Source: an archaeon (lineage in GTDB: Archaea; Nanobdellota; Nanobdellia; Woesearchaeales; GW2011-AR9). Taken from it: a DNA stretch of 64,000 bases. Shown here piece by piece: positions 9,959 through 19,880 of the stretch (its first letter is position 1; each line of letters starts with the position of its first letter). The notes below the pieces were generated by a model that was not told the origin of the DNA, did no database searches, and saw only the letters and a list, made by a program, of their open reading frames with translations. The stretch spans positions 1-64,000 of the forward strand of contig JABHRS010000035.1 of assembly GCA_018670085.1 (NCBI GenBank), read 5' to 3'. The position numbers and the translations under genes were made by a program.

Positions 9959-10635
9959 GAAATATCAATCCCTTTGTCTTTTTGAAATTTTTTCACAATC
10001 TTTGGGATCAATAAAGTTAACATGATTAAAGTTAGAGGTAGTATCAAAGCTCGCCATCCAGCGTTTAATTGACTTCCAAAATATGCAAAGCTAAAACTTC
10101 CAACAATGTTAGTTAGAAATGTAGCTAACACAAAATCCTTGAATTTAGCTGTTTTGATAATCCCTGCTGCATAACTAAAAGCCATGTAAGGCACATATAA
10201 TAAACGTAAAATAATGAATGTTTGCAACCCATGTTCTTCACATTGAGTTTCACATTTACTAACAATTTTTTTTGTAAACTGATTGTTGACAAGAAAATCC
10301 AATTTTGAACTAAACTTCCTAGAGATAAGAAATCCAATTCCAGCTGCAATCGTTGCTGCAAATACTACATAAAAAGTTCCCCAAGCAACCCCAAATAATA
10401 ATCCACCTGCAATTGTAAAGAGTGATGCTGGAACAAATACTAACAATCCCACAATATAGACTAACATAAACAATAATGGGCCATACATTCCAAATCCATC
10501 TACAGATGAAACAATATTATCAACTGTGAATAAATCTTTAATTGGACTCATTGAAACAAAATAAATCATAACTGCAATTAGTGTAGTTCCAACAATTGCT
10601 TGAATAAATTTACTAGTTTTTTGCTCCATACCCAT
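9955..10635 (-). CDS. TVP38/TMEM64 family membrane protein
   Basis: PASLFTIAGGLLFGVAWGTFYVVFAATIAAGIGFLISR SNARE-associated domain pattern; overlaps the TIGR04283 start. Confidence 0.85.
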   Translation of the reverse strand: MGMEQKTSKFIQAIVGTTLIAVMIYFVSMSPIKDLFTVDNIVSSVDGFGMYGPLLFMLVYIVGLLVFVPASLFTIAGGLLFGVAWGTFYVVFAATIAAGIGFLISRKFSSKLDFLVNNQFTKKIVSKCETQCEEHGLQTFIILRLLYVPYMAFSYAAGIIKTAKFKDFVLATFLTNIVGSFSFAYFGSQLNAGWRALILPLTLIMLTLLIPKIVKKFQKDKGIDIS

Positions 10636-10729
10636 AGATTAAATCTTTTATCTTAAAAAGCTTTAGGAACTAAAGTAAGTGAAGAAATTGAGAAATAGAA
10701 AAAAATGAAAAAAGAAAAAAAGAAAAAAA

Positions 10730-11833
10730 TCATCTAACTACACTAAAAAATATCACAACTGAAGGTATAATGTAAAAAACAATTCCAAGGTATAAAAAAG
10801 GAACAAACCTTGACTTCATTGCAAGTTCAGAGAGCCAAATTGATAATTTTATTGGTATAGACCTGAGCGGATACATTAAAGCAGATCCAAAACAGTTAAA
10901 CAAGAAGTGTTCTAACGCAACTGTTACTGCAAGTGGTGATCCTGTTACAATGGATGCAAGCAAAGCAGTAAATGTTGTTCCAATGTTTGCACCAAGAATG
11001 TATGGGTATAACTTGTGTAGGCCAAGCATTCCAACTCCTGCAATAGGAACTGCAAGTGAAGTAGAGACTGAAGAACTTTGTACTACAATGGTTAAAACCA
11101 AACCCACTAAAAAACTAAGAAAAGGAGTTCTAAACAAGTGATCTTGTAACAATATCTTAAATTCAGTTTCTGCAAGTGGTTTAATAATTTTTACGAAATA
11201 TCTTAGTGATATAAAAATCATCAGAAAAGCAACTAATAGTTGAAAAATTGCTTGTTCACCAAGTCCAGTTTGAATTAAATTAGCCACCGGTTTAACAATG
11301 TAATCTAATGGACTGGAAAAACTTAAATTAAAATTTGATCCAAGTAATGTAGAAGTCAAAAAAACTGCTGCCTTCTCAAGTGGGTGAAACAATAATTCTA
11401 TTGGAAATAATATTAATACCACAACAAAATTGAAGAAATCATGTACTGTTGCAACCTGCAAAGCACGTTTAAATTCATCTTTTTTTGTGATGTGTCCAAG
11501 TGAAACAATTGTATTTGTGATACTGGTTCCAATGTTAGCACCCATAATTAATGGCACAGCTCCTGCAACTGTTAATGCTCCACTTGCAGTAAGTCCTACA
11601 ATTACTGAAGTTGTAACTGAAGAACTTTGAACTAACGAGGTTGCTAAGATACCGATAAATAATCCTACTAGTGGGTTAGCTGTTATTGTGAGTAACTGTT
11701 CAGCGAAATCTTTTCCAAGTAATTTAAATGAACCACCCATCAGTTTAATACTTAACAAAAAAATGTATGTTAAGATTGCCAAAAATATTAATCTAATGAT
11801 CAAATCTTTTTTATTAATTTTAATTTTTTCCAT
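10730..11833 (-). CDS. Na+/phosphate cotransporter family protein (NptA-like)
   Basis: Duplicated QSSSVTTSVIVGL / QSSSVSTSLAVPIAGVG motifs. Confidence 0.9.
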   Translation of the reverse strand: MEKIKINKKDLIIRLIFLAILTYIFLLSIKLMGGSFKLLGKDFAEQLLTITANPLVGLFIGILATSLVQSSSVTTSVIVGLTASGALTVAGAVPLIMGANIGTSITNTIVSLGHITKKDEFKRALQVATVHDFFNFVVVLILFPIELLFHPLEKAAVFLTSTLLGSNFNLSFSSPLDYIVKPVANLIQTGLGEQAIFQLLVAFLMIFISLRYFVKIIKPLAETEFKILLQDHLFRTPFLSFLVGLVLTIVVQSSSVSTSLAVPIAGVGMLGLHKLYPYILGANIGTTFTALLASIVTGSPLAVTVALEHFLFNCFGSALMYPLRSIPIKLSIWLSELAMKSRFVPFLYLGIVFYIIPSVVIFFSVVR

Positions 11834-11966
11834 ATTAAAAAAAAAAAAATATTAATTGTTATATATAATCTCTTATTAGGAGAATATATAGTAGTTGTTA
11901 GAGAACTCACAAATAATAAATTAATCAACAACTATTATAAACTCTAAATCATTAACAATAATCAAG

Positions 11967-13454
11967 GTGGCAAAATTAAAATCAGCAAAACAAGATTTCT
12001 CAAGATCAAACAAATCCACCTATGATATTATCTGCATTGGAGCGGGTTCTGGCGGTTTAAATGTTGCAGGATTCATGAATAAAGCTGGGTTCAATGTACT
12101 ACTTATTGATAAATCTGACAAACACATTGGAGGAGACTGTTTAAATTTTGGTTGTATTCCATCAAAAACCTTAATTGAAGCTAGTAAGTTAGTAGCTTCC
12201 GCAAAAGAAGCACAGAAATACGGAATCAAAATAACTGGGAAAGTTAACCTCAAAAAAGTTTCTGATCATATTAACAAAAAAAAGGAACAAATTCGAGAAC
12301 ATGAAAATGCAGCTCATTTTCAAAAGAAAGGTATTGATGTAGTACTTGGTCTTGCAAAGTTCACCGGAAAAAACAGCATCACTGTTAATGGTAAAGAATA
12401 CACAGCCAAAAAAATTATTCTAGCAACAGGTGCTCAAAACAGAAAAATGAAAGTCGAAGGGATAGAAAAAGTAAAAATTCAAACTAATGAAACAATTTTC
12501 AATCTCACAAAGCTTCCAAAACATTTACTAATTATTGGTGCAGGCCCAATAGGAATTGAACTTGGTCAAGCATTTAACAATTTAGGATGCAAAGTTACAA
12601 TTATTGAACATGGTGATCAATTTTTAAAACGCGAAGACCCTGATATCGCAGCTGTTTTACATAAACAAATTGATCAAGAAAAAATAAAAATCCATTTTAG
12701 CTGTGATCCAGTAGAATTTCCAACATCAAAATCTGTAATTTTCAAAAATAATAAAACCGGAAAAAGTCAAAAGATGAATTTTGATGAAATTCTAATCAGT
12801 ATTGGAAGAGTCCCAACAATTGATGGCTTAGATATTGAGAAAGCTGGGATCGAACGACAAAAAGATAACAAAGGCAAACTGGTCGTGGACGATTACCTTA
12901 GAACAACTAATAAGGATGTTATTGTCTGTGGTGATGTAGCTGGATCATACCAATTCACACATGCAGCTGAGATGCACGCAGCTGTGATCATTCATAATTT
13001 ATTTACGCCAAGAATGTTACCATTTCTAAAAAAGAAAATTAACTATGACCATATTGCCTGGGTTACATACACTCACCCAGAAATTGCAACATTCGGGGTA
13101 AACCAATCTCAACTTCGAGAAAGAAAAATATCATATGAATTATTTGATTATGATTTTGAACATGATGACCGGGCAATTACTAGTGATTCAACTTATGGTA
13201 GAAGCAAGGTTTATGTTGGTACAAAAGGAAAACAGAAAGGAAAAATATTAGGCGGTACCATGATAGCTGATGCTGCAGGAGAATTAATTCAAGAGTTAAT
13301 TTTAGCAAAGAAAGCCAATTTAGATATTAAACATATTTTTGGAAAAGTATACCCATACCCAACAGCATCTAGGGTGAATAAGTATACTATTAGGCCTTGG
13401 TTTGCAAGAAAACTCAATGAAAGAACAAAGAGAATATTTAAGTGGTTATATTAG
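11967..13454 (+). CDS. Pyridine nucleotide-disulfide oxidoreductase (mercuric reductase/dihydrolipoyl dehydrogenase-like); GTG start
   Basis: GAGSGGLNVAGF, redox CLNFGCIPSK, NAD site IIGAGPIGIELGQ, VCGDVAGSYQFTHAAEMHA. Confidence 0.9.
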   Translation: MAKLKSAKQDFSRSNKSTYDIICIGAGSGGLNVAGFMNKAGFNVLLIDKSDKHIGGDCLNFGCIPSKTLIEASKLVASAKEAQKYGIKITGKVNLKKVSDHINKKKEQIREHENAAHFQKKGIDVVLGLAKFTGKNSITVNGKEYTAKKIILATGAQNRKMKVEGIEKVKIQTNETIFNLTKLPKHLLIIGAGPIGIELGQAFNNLGCKVTIIEHGDQFLKREDPDIAAVLHKQIDQEKIKIHFSCDPVEFPTSKSVIFKNNKTGKSQKMNFDEILISIGRVPTIDGLDIEKAGIERQKDNKGKLVVDDYLRTTNKDVIVCGDVAGSYQFTHAAEMHAAVIIHNLFTPRMLPFLKKKINYDHIAWVTYTHPEIATFGVNQSQLRERKISYELFDYDFEHDDRAITSDSTYGRSKVYVGTKGKQKGKILGGTMIADAAGELIQELILAKKANLDIKHIFGKVYPYPTASRVNKYTIRPWFARKLNERTKRIFKWLY

Positions 13455-13548
13455 ATTTTAAAGAAAATTAAAAAATAAAATAAAAAAAAAAAAAATAAAA
13501 AATCCAGAAAAATCGAAACAATAAAAAAGGCAAATAGCTTTAATTAAA

Positions 13549-14022
13549 TTGATGGTAGCAATTACAACTCAAACATTTGTAGATATATTTACTCATCCTA
13601 TCTTTCTTGCAGCATTTTTTTCCTTTCTTCTAAGTCAGACAGTAAAAATAATCTTATTGCTTTACAACAAAAAAGAATATGCTCTAAAAGCAATTTATCA
13701 AAACTATGGTGGAATGCCAAGTACACACACAGCAGTTGTTTCTGCAATAACATTTAGTATATTATTTTCAGAAGGTGTTAGTAATTTGTTTATATTAAGC
13801 TTTTTTTGGGCGACTTTCATTATCTCAGACGTGCTTAGTGTTAAATGGTTTTTTGGGCCACGTAATATTATTCTTCATGAAGTTGTTGAAGTTTTAGATA
13901 ATAGGTACAAAAAGAAACTAAAAGATCCACCAATGGCAGTTGGACATAGTCCAAAAGAGGTCATTGTAGGACTTGTAATAGCTTTCGCAGTAAGTTACCT
14001 AATTTATTTTGTAGTAATGTAG
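13549..14022 (+). CDS. Divergent PAP2 family protein (DUF212)
   Basis: YGGMPSTHTAVVSAITF…GHSPKEVIVGL. Confidence 0.85.
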   Translation: MMVAITTQTFVDIFTHPIFLAAFFSFLLSQTVKIILLLYNKKEYALKAIYQNYGGMPSTHTAVVSAITFSILFSEGVSNLFILSFFWATFIISDVLSVKWFFGPRNIILHEVVEVLDNRYKKKLKDPPMAVGHSPKEVIVGLVIAFAVSYLIYFVVM

Positions 14023-14029
14023 AAAAAAA

Positions 14030-15226
14030 TTACTCAGAAAAAAAATCACTATTGTACTTCTCTTTAAAGCGAGCTACCAGATCTTCAGTATTATCATCAA
14101 GGAGACCAAATCTTTCTTGGTAAACATTCAATTCAACTAATCCCATAACCCAGTTAGTGTACATACTATTAGTATGTGCTACCTTAGAATTAAACAAATT
14201 TTGCAAAATATCTTTATTACTACCATTTGAATAATCACCAGTTCTTTCTTCAGCTACTTGTTCAAGATCAAAAAATATTCCTTCATCAATTTCGATAGGT
14301 CCGTGTGCATTCTCATATCTTAAGATTGCATCAGTTGCATCTATGTATCCTTCCAAAGACTCTTGATATAATGAATCAAGTTCAGTCATATCCTTCAAAA
14401 TAACACCAGTTTCAGAATTGTTATATTTTTGTTCCAAATTAACCCCTAGTTGACCTGCAAGTGATACCAGCAATTCAAACTCACGGCCTCTTTGATATTT
14501 TAACTCAGAATCCAGCTGTTCAATTCTCGATTTGAGACCATCAACTTCATTCTGACTAGGCCTATTATCATGCAAACTTTTCATCCTTGATAATTGAGAG
14601 TACAGTTCATCATTCTCATCATCGAGTTCGTCTAATTTATCCTCTAAAAATGAAATTACCAGAGCATCTTTGGCATTTTTAACAGCCTGCATCACAACAT
14701 TGGTTTTATCATTTAAAGAGCTAAGATACATACTAAAAACATCATCATAGATATCCAACTTATCAGGAACGCCTTCACCAAGCAATTTCCCAACCAATTT
14801 TAATGCTTCATAACATCTCTTCTCGATGAAATCTGAATGATCATACGCTTCTTCAAGGTCTTGATCGTGAATATTTACCACAACAGCATTTTGTTTACTT
14901 CGTTCCATATCACGTAGAAATAATCGACCATAGCTACTATCTACAACTTCCTTAATAGCAACTTTACCAACATCTCTAAAGCGACTTCCAAATTCACTTT
15001 TAAGTTCTCTAAGGTGACTTTGCAATCCGTAAACTAATAAATTAAAACCTTCATCTTTTTTATCTGGAGCTATTAATTCAACATTCCTTAAAGGACCACT
15101 AGTTCCATTCATCAATTTTGAGTAATACGCACTAACTTTAGCAACTAAACTTGGGTCGGCTGCAGCATTAAAACCAATTCTAAATATTCTAGCTTTTCTG
15201 GAGTCAGGTTTCCTTTTTGAAGACAT
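14030..15226 (-). CDS. Hypothetical protein with central coiled coil
   Basis: Long ORF with heptad-rich segment; promoter module at start. Confidence 0.6.
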   Translation of the reverse strand: MSSKRKPDSRKARIFRIGFNAAADPSLVAKVSAYYSKLMNGTSGPLRNVELIAPDKKDEGFNLLVYGLQSHLRELKSEFGSRFRDVGKVAIKEVVDSSYGRLFLRDMERSKQNAVVVNIHDQDLEEAYDHSDFIEKRCYEALKLVGKLLGEGVPDKLDIYDDVFSMYLSSLNDKTNVVMQAVKNAKDALVISFLEDKLDELDDENDELYSQLSRMKSLHDNRPSQNEVDGLKSRIEQLDSELKYQRGREFELLVSLAGQLGVNLEQKYNNSETGVILKDMTELDSLYQESLEGYIDATDAILRYENAHGPIEIDEGIFFDLEQVAEERTGDYSNGSNKDILQNLFNSKVAHTNSMYTNWVMGLVELNVYQERFGLLDDNTEDLVARFKEKYNSDFFSE

Positions 15227-15263
15227 TGTAGGTCATTTTCCACGACACTTTTTAAATCTTTCT
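15224..15263 (-). promoter_or_regulatory. Promoter module copy 3 (diverged)
   Basis: AGAAAGATTTAAAAAGTGTC…GACCTACAATG. Confidence 0.45.
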
Positions 15264-15330
15264 GAAAGTTGTTACTTTGTAGGAGTATCTGGCCGAAAGA
15301 TTTATAAGCTAATTAAATCAAAATTCAAGC

Positions 15331-16197
15331 ATGGCAAATAACCCAAACTTCGCAAATCAACTATACATTCAAGATTTAACAGCAGATCAAATTGCCCAAA
15401 TACAAAGTGGCATGTTACCAAATGGATTATCTGAAGAAGGATTCTTAGGTCCAAGCGACGATCTTGCAACAGTAATTCAAGCAGATACTTCCGTTTTAAG
15501 AGACTTAGGGATCACTCACAAACAAGTTGGAGACCGACTAGATTCATTGATGGGTCAAGCAATGTGGCAGTGGGAACTTGCAACAAAAAAAGGAATAGGT
15601 TATTTTGATGCACGGGAGAGTGGAGCAATAGTTGACGCCAAACTACGCATTACAGCTCAAGGTTGGGCCGGCTCACAGTCTTGTCCATTCCCAAAAAAAG
15701 ATGCCAAAAACATATTTGAAACATGTGGTTCTGGTTCTATGGATTATACAATCACTAATCAACAGCTAGACACGCGGATAAAATTCCCATCATTAATAGC
15801 ACATTTAGTCCGTGACCATCACTTCTTTGAAGGATCAACTCCTTATCGTTTAGATCCAAGAGAAGCAGTAGCTGTTCTAGATTTAAAACCAGGTGTAGAC
15901 TATACTCCAATAACAGAATCAGAAAGTATCTGGACAAATAGAGGCTCAACAAGTGATCCAAAAGGAAAAATTAGAGGGTCACAATCCATTATAGAAAACG
16001 CGACTGAGATCATAGAAATCAATCCGAACACCCAAATGTATTTTGGACAAGGAAAAGCTGTAATTGTTGCAACAGAAACTTTCGAACTCGCAAATCCACT
16101 CAGAGCTGACGGATCCACAGTAGATGCTTACAGAAATGAAATCTGGAGAGGAGTTTCAATTTGGGAAAAAACTGTGAAAACATATACTATTGGTTAA
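15331..16197 (+). CDS. Hypothetical protein with conserved-looking GWAGSQSCPF…C…HLVRDHHFFEG core
   Basis: ORF with BRE/TATA (CCGAAAGATTTATAAG at about 15293-15308) upstream. Confidence 0.65.
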   Translation: MANNPNFANQLYIQDLTADQIAQIQSGMLPNGLSEEGFLGPSDDLATVIQADTSVLRDLGITHKQVGDRLDSLMGQAMWQWELATKKGIGYFDARESGAIVDAKLRITAQGWAGSQSCPFPKKDAKNIFETCGSGSMDYTITNQQLDTRIKFPSLIAHLVRDHHFFEGSTPYRLDPREAVAVLDLKPGVDYTPITESESIWTNRGSTSDPKGKIRGSQSIIENATEIIEINPNTQMYFGQGKAVIVATETFELANPLRADGSTVDAYRNEIWRGVSIWEKTVKTYTIG

Positions 16198-16250
16198 ACG
16201 CTAACTGTTAAACCAAAAATTTAAAACATTAAATCACCTTCTTTCTTTTT

Positions 16251-16679
16251 ATGGTAGCAGCAGCAATTCAGGATTCACAAATTCGTTTGTATCGAATGCA
16301 ACAGCATTATCAAACTTTAGAAAAGCTAACAGTACAAGGCTCCAAAATTCCTGACCATACTGATATGAACAAATCCACAGCTGCTCTTAGTAAATCTGGA
16401 ATTGATCGTTTATTTGAAGATCATAATATTGTTCCTATCTATGTTATAGACCTAGAGGATGGGCAAGCTAGCATTATGTATTGTATAGGAGATAATCCAG
16501 AAGGAATTTGGCTGACAACGAACCCAAAAGGTAGCTATAATTTATTACTTGATTTAAGCGAAGAAGCAATGGGTACCGAAGATCAAGTATATGAACATGA
16601 GAATATTAATTTAGAACAATTAACAGAACTTATAGAGCCTTATGTTAGTAAGACTGTGTTTTATATTCCGCCAGAGTAA
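16251..16679 (+). CDS. Hypothetical protein
   Basis: ORF in intergenic-free tract. Confidence 0.5.
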   Translation: MVAAAIQDSQIRLYRMQQHYQTLEKLTVQGSKIPDHTDMNKSTAALSKSGIDRLFEDHNIVPIYVIDLEDGQASIMYCIGDNPEGIWLTTNPKGSYNLLLDLSEEAMGTEDQVYEHENINLEQLTELIEPYVSKTVFYIPPE

Positions 16680-16727
16680 TCACAGAACAAAAAAGAAATA
16701 AAACTAAGAAATTAAACAAAAAAAGAA

Positions 16728-17843
16728 TTACTCTCTACAAAAATTAGCAATTGATTCTAAAGTATAATTTGCACGCATGTAGCCAATAGTACATTCAGGA
16801 TCAGCTCCTTCTCTAACAAAATATGCAGCAGTACTTGGATAACTTTCATAAGCCAAAACGGTTTTCCTTGTTATTCCATGCGTCCAAAAAACTGCTGTTT
16901 CCTGAACCACTAAAGAATCATTGTGTGCAATAACTCCCTTGTATGTTTTTGCAATTTTGGCCACTTCGTCTAAAGGAACATTAGCTTCAGACAGATAATC
17001 AATTGCTACAACATCTCCTGGTTTAACCATATCTTTGATTGAAGTTAAATATTTAACATCAGCTTTAACGTCAGCTAAAATTAATAATTTATTAACATAG
17101 TTTGGATCAAAAGAACCATGCTCAGATTTACCAGCTGTGATCCAATTCTTTCCAAGCGCATCAACTGTTACTTTTAATTCATCAATATCAACAACACCTG
17201 GATACGTTCCATTTTTAAGTTTGAAATTTGGGCTACTAGTTCTCTTTACTAAATCAAAAAAATCAGACTTCGAATAATTCACTCCTTCAACAAGTCCAGT
17301 TAATTCATGCGCTGTTTCAGGCCTAACCTTCCAAACGATCAAATCATTCCGATTTTGGTCACTAAGAAGTTCAGGATATCTGTCCATGATGTTTGCGAAT
17401 TGATCGTAAGACATTCTCTCATTCCCAGCTGTTTGATTAGCCACATGAGCAATTGTATTCAGTGATTCATGACCATAATTTTCAACCAACATAATTTCCG
17501 CGGCCTTTTCGTGTCCCCTTGAAACAGTCTGTTCAGCTGCTCCAACAATTATCGGAGTCCCTACACCACATACCATCAAAGCAGCAGATGCCTTAAGAAT
17601 AGTTTCTTTATGATCATTCAATGTTTCAGTCTTACCACAATACCATTCCAATGCTCGATTAAATCCAGCAACTGCTAGATCCAATTTTGATTCTTTAGCT
17701 ACTTCCTTTGGTGCAACTATCTTACTAGCCAGTCCATAACCAGCTAAAGTATCATTAATATCTAAAATATCTTGAACCACAGCATCTCTTTTAGCTGATT
17801 TAGTTCCTTTCCGCAAATCCCTAACTCTTTGTCTTAATCCCAT
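16728..17843 (-). CDS. Hypothetical protein
   Basis: 371-aa ORF with TATA box and shared promoter module. Confidence 0.6.
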   Translation of the reverse strand: MGLRQRVRDLRKGTKSAKRDAVVQDILDINDTLAGYGLASKIVAPKEVAKESKLDLAVAGFNRALEWYCGKTETLNDHKETILKASAALMVCGVGTPIIVGAAEQTVSRGHEKAAEIMLVENYGHESLNTIAHVANQTAGNERMSYDQFANIMDRYPELLSDQNRNDLIVWKVRPETAHELTGLVEGVNYSKSDFFDLVKRTSSPNFKLKNGTYPGVVDIDELKVTVDALGKNWITAGKSEHGSFDPNYVNKLLILADVKADVKYLTSIKDMVKPGDVVAIDYLSEANVPLDEVAKIAKTYKGVIAHNDSLVVQETAVFWTHGITRKTVLAYESYPSTAAYFVREGADPECTIGYMRANYTLESIANFCRE

Positions 17844-17880
17844 AGTAGTCTTAATACAGACACAGTTTATAAATCTTTCT
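17841..17880 (-). promoter_or_regulatory. Promoter module copy 2
   Basis: 32/40 nt identical to 5301-5340; TATA 17866-17873. Confidence 0.6.
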
Positions 17881-17886
17881 CAAGAA

Positions 17887-17905
17887 TAACTACTCTTTAG
17901 GGACA
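17887..17905. promoter_or_regulatory. 19-nt motif TAACTACTCTTTAGGGACA (copy 1)
   Basis: Exact match to 55013-55031; 13 nt from TATA. Confidence 0.55.
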
Positions 17906-17945
17906 AACAACACAAATACAGATTAAAATAAATAAATTATAAAAG

Positions 17946-18623
17946 CTAAACAACCCGCCCATCTTTGAGCACAATATGTTTAGAGCCAAACTTCACCAAA
18001 TGTTCATCATGAGTTATCAGAATAATAGTACTGCCTTCTTTATGTAATTGACGAATAATGCCCATAACTTCAGAACTTGTCTTTGAATCCAAATTCCCAG
18101 TTGGTTCATCAGCTAAAATTACTTCAGGATCATTTACTAGTGCCCTTGCAATTGCAACCCTTTGCTGCTGTCCACCAGAAAGTTCATTGGGTTTGTGATG
18201 CATCCGATCACCCAATCCAACTTTTGTCAAAACTTTCTTTGCACGAGCCCATCTTTTTTCTTCGTGTACTCCTTGAAACATCAAAGGTAAGGCAACATTT
18301 TCAAGTGCTGTCAATGTACCCAAAAGATGAAATTGCTGAAAAATAAATCCAATTTTTTTCCCTCTGATATCAGAGAGTTCATCATCAGATAATCCAACTA
18401 CATTCACATTATCAAATTCTAATACACCACTGCTTGCAACATCAAGCATTCCAAGTAGATTCATTAAGGTAGATTTACCAGATCCACTTTCCCCTGTGAT
18501 CACTACAAACTCACCACTTTTAATCTTTAAACTAATACCTTGAAGAACTTTAATAGTCATCTCTCCAAGTTCAAAATTACGTCGAATATCTGTTAAGTCA
18601 TATACAATAGATTTTGCTGCCAT
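17946..18623 (-). CDS. ABC transporter ATP-binding protein (MacB/LolD-like)
   Basis: Walker [10 protein letters not shown], signature [15 protein letters not shown], Walker [13 protein letters not shown]. Confidence 0.95.
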   Translation of the reverse strand: MAAKSIVYDLTDIRRNFELGEMTIKVLQGISLKIKSGEFVVITGESGSGKSTLMNLLGMLDVASSGVLEFDNVNVVGLSDDELSDIRGKKIGFIFQQFHLLGTLTALENVALPLMFQGVHEEKRWARAKKVLTKVGLGDRMHHKPNELSGGQQQRVAIARALVNDPEVILADEPTGNLDSKTSSEVMGIIRQLHKEGSTIILITHDEHLVKFGSKHIVLKDGRVV

Positions 18624-18647
18624 AGTTCCCTCATAAATATTATTTTT

Positions 18648-19880
18648 TTACTCATACCTCAAACTAGTTACTGCGTCTGCCTTTGCTGCCCGTTGTGCTG
18701 GAACAAATCCGCATAGTCCACCATAAATTGCAGAACCAATTAAAACAATTAATACAAAACTGTAATCTACTTGAACAATAAAAAGGTTCGGTCCAACAAA
18801 ATTCTCAAAACTCCATTCTACAAATTTTGCAAATCCAATTCCAATCCCTGCTCCAATTAATCCACCAACAAAACCGTAGAGTGAACTTTCCAATAAAAAT
18901 AATAATAATATCTGTTTTCGACGAGCACCCAGTGCTTTTAATAAACCAATTTCTCGTGTTCGTTGCAATACTGCAGTAAACATAGTATTCAAAATTCCAA
19001 TACCACCAACAATTAAAGAAATTGCTGCAATTCCAACTAAAACCGCAGCCACAATTCCAAGGACAGCCGCAAAGCTTGCTGCAAGTTGTTCAGGTGTTTG
19101 AATATTAAAATCTTCTTTACCTTCCTCAACTCCTCGATAATCACGAAGTGCATCTTCAACTCGCTCCTTTGCAACCACTACATCAACGCCAGGTTCAACC
19201 TCAGCCATGATAATTCCAAGTTCACCTTCGTTACCAAAGACCTCAAAATACGTCTCAAGTGGGATGTAAATACTTCTATCATCAGGACTACTACCAATTC
19301 GCTCCCATATACCAACAATCTTAAACTCATTATCTTGGATCAAAATTTTATCACCAATCTCAGCCACTTGTTCGAACAGATTAAAATCAGTGTAATCAAT
19401 TCCAACAACTGCTTTTTTCTGATCACCCTTTTCCATAGCTCGACCTTCACCAATGTTCAAATTATTTCCTTCACCAATTAGTTTACGAGCTTCAGGATCA
19501 TCAGTTAAACCGACCACAAAAAAATATCTAACAATGTCATTAAATTCAATTCTTGCAGTGGTGTACACCATCCCAGCAGTCTGCTCAATTCCACGGACCT
19601 TATCAACTTCTTCTTGATCATCTTCGGTGAGTGGCACTCCTTCAGCCAGAACTCCAACTGTCAATGCATTTCCTTTTGGTGAAATAAATAACACATCCCC
19701 ACCAAGTGAATCCAATTGACCATTAATAGCATTTTCTAGACCACCACCGATTAACATCAAACTAATGATTGCTGTAATTCCAATTACTATTCCAAGTAGT
19801 GTCAACCAACTACGCCTGCGACGTGCAACTATTTGTTTCCAAACAAGTGACAGATAATCAAAAAACGTTGCAAGCTTCAT
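18648..19880 (-). CDS. MacB-like ABC transporter permease
   Basis: RRRSWLTLLGIVIGITAIISL N-terminus and RTREIGLLKALGARRKQILLLFLLES. Confidence 0.92.
   Translation of the reverse strand: MKLATFFDYLSLVWKQIVARRRRSWLTLLGIVIGITAIISLMLIGGGLENAINGQLDSLGGDVLFISPKGNALTVGVLAEGVPLTEDDQEEVDKVRGIEQTAGMVYTTARIEFNDIVRYFFVVGLTDDPEARKLIGEGNNLNIGEGRAMEKGDQKKAVVGIDYTDFNLFEQVAEIGDKILIQDNEFKIVGIWERIGSSPDDRSIYIPLETYFEVFGNEGELGIIMAEVEPGVDVVVAKERVEDALRDYRGVEEGKEDFNIQTPEQLAASFAAVLGIVAAVLVGIAAISLIVGGIGILNTMFTAVLQRTREIGLLKALGARRKQILLLFLLESSLYGFVGGLIGAGIGIGFAKFVEWSFENFVGPNLFIVQVDYSFVLIVLIGSAIYGGLCGFVPAQRAAKADAVTSLRYE

Noticed and set aside
10861-11700. Two internally similar segments in the Na/Pi cotransporter as a repeat
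   Set aside because: The QSSS repeats are the normal internal duplication of this transporter family
15271-15290. GTTACTTTGTAGGAGTATC as a fourth copy of the 19-nt motif
   Set aside because: Alignment needs several gaps and substitutions; similarity mostly reflects the adjacent BRE/TATA
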